A stretch of 64,000 bases of DNA, taken from contig NZ_GG700642.1 in assembly GCF_000159995.1 (NCBI RefSeq), positions 522,395-586,394 of the forward strand, written 5' to 3'. The translations under genes were made by a program, and so were the position numbers. The stretch comes from Alloprevotella tannerae ATCC 51259. GTDB taxonomy: Bacteria > Bacteroidota > Bacteroidia > Bacteroidales > Bacteroidaceae. Of the stretch, positions 63,302 through 64,000 are shown one piece after another (positions within the stretch are counted from its first letter, which is position 1; each line of letters opens with the position of its first letter). The notes beneath the pieces are model-generated. The model was not told the DNA's origin. It saw only the letters and a program-made list of their open reading frames with translations, and ran no database searches.

Positions 63302-63550
63302 GAGAGAAATGTTTCGTATGCCTACGATGTTCATTTGCAGACTACGCTCAACCCGACAGGCGCACAACTCGATGGCAATGCTGCGCAAGAGCGAGGGGCG
63401 AATCAACAAGCCAATGCGTATCGACTAAAGCGAGCGATCGGCGGATCTGTATTGCAGTCATCACCAACAAATTATGCAACAAATGGGCAGGGAATAGGCA
63501 AGGGCGCTTGCCGGCCTCAGAACTTGGCGCTTCCGCCTAAAGCGCCATAG
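63302..63550 (+). pseudogene. Open frame of unknown origin, possibly a gene remnant
   Basis: An 82-codon open stretch follows a TAA at 63299 and has no good start codon. It reads NVSYAYDVHLQTTLNPTGAQ, then LDGNAAQERGANQQANAYRL and ends ALPPKAP-stop. The SYAYDVH segment weakly recalls YD/RHS repeats, and the composition differs from the flanks. It may be the tail of a lost gene; it may equally be chance. Confidence 0.25.
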
Positions 63551-63771
63551 AAAGAGCCCTTAAGTTTGGTGCGCGCCGCGCCTTAGCCCCGCGCCAACTG
63601 CTGCGCCGGCAGCATCCCGGCCTTCGACACACATTGTTTATATACAACTTCGCTTAAAACTCGGCGACCACAAAGAAGGCGCAAGGAAGCCGCCGCACCC
63701 CCCGCTCCCACTCCGCAGACGCCCCATTACGCCTCGGCGGCAAATAACTTTGGAAAAAGTAGCGGTAAAAG

Positions 63772-63802
63772 TTGAATAAGGCGAGTTTTCTTCGTAATTT
63801 TG
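63772..63802 (+). promoter_or_regulatory. Promoter of the nusB gene
   Basis: TTGA at 63772-63775 and TAATTTTG at 63795-63802 match -33 and -7 elements with a 19-base spacer. The leader to the ATG at 63842 is about 30 bases. Confidence 0.65.
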
Positions 63803-63841
63803 CCCCATTATCAACAAGCAACACTTTTCTTAGACGAAAGA

Positions 63842-64000
63842 ATGATTAACCGAGAACTTATTCGGCTGAAAGTGGTTCAGCTGATCTATGCATATTATCA
63901 AAACCCGGGAAAGACAATGGACGTTGCGCTGAAGGAATTAAACTTCAGCTTGTCGAAAGCTCACGAGCTTTATCAATATTTGCTTGGTTTCCTGATCAAT
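63842..64000 (+). CDS. nusB: Transcription antitermination factor NusB, N-terminal 53 codons
   Basis: ATG at 63842 begins MINRELIRLKVVQLIYAYYQ, then NPGKTMDVALKELNFSLSKA, typical of the Bacteroidetes NusB-family start with the all-helical RNA-binding fold. The gene runs off the right edge. NusB with NusE supports antitermination in rRNA operons. Its own promoter precedes it. Confidence 0.8.
   Translation, partial: MINRELIRLKVVQLIYAYYQNPGKTMDVALKELNFSLSKAHELYQYLLGFLIN

Overview
The window looks like chromosome of a Bacteroidales bacterium, most likely an oral or gut Prevotellaceae-type species. This rests on TonB-dependent SusC/SusD proteins, several secreted proteins with type IX secretion (T9SS)-like C-terminal tails, fimbrillin-like lipoproteins, IS1380 and IS5-family elements of Bacteroidales type, promoter-like TAnnTTTG boxes with TTG about 19-21 bases upstream, and few purine-rich ribosome binding sites. 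The species is inferred, not proven.

Layout. Bases 1-7900 are an AT-rich, broken-up accessory region: an IS5-family end inserted into an IS1380 transposase, a two-gene cassette (DUF1810 protein plus a small macro-like protein), a 449-bp internally deleted IS1380 derivative, a duplicated toxin-tail/immunity-like module split by a complete but mutated IS1380, and an RHS-repeat remnant. Bases 8000-21300 carry surface functions: a large T9SS-type protein, a SusC/SusD pair, a fimbrillin-like lipoprotein preceded by a 60-residue ORF and a (TG)12 microsatellite, and a YD-repeat T9SS-type protein. Bases 21300-34450, on the minus strand, are the core cluster tRNA-Tyr, tRNA-Gly, tRNA-Thr, tuf, tRNA-Trp, secE, nusG, rplK, rplA, rplJ, rplL, rpoB, rpoC, ending in a strong terminator. 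Then come a lipoprotein, xerC-hpf, a TPP-riboswitch thiamine uptake operon (TonB receptor plus PnuT), dnaA-recQ, an M6 metalloprotease, a radical SAM gene with tilS, a complete histidine-to-glutamate route (fused ftcD, hutU, hutH, hutI), a GH32 fructan hydrolase, rplY-pth-hslR, a secreted alpha/beta hydrolase, and the first 53 codons of nusB at the right edge.

How it works together. Most of the window is housekeeping (transcription, translation, replication) interleaved with nutrient capture: SusCD, GH32, thiamine uptake and histidine catabolism. The left end is a graveyard of mobile DNA and polymorphic-toxin pieces.

The least explained structure is a set of seven intergenic arrays, each of 4-5 units with a strict 21- or 22-bp period. 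They fall into at least four unrelated sequence families (near 11.3, 19.3, 35.4, 40.7, 49.4, 56.7 and 63.1 kb), contain inverted units kept in phase, and each lies upstream of at least one gene start. They match no standard feature class that I recognise. The second point of interest is the duplicated immunity-like gene: its differences between copies are mostly silent, while the linked toxin-tail differences all change the protein.
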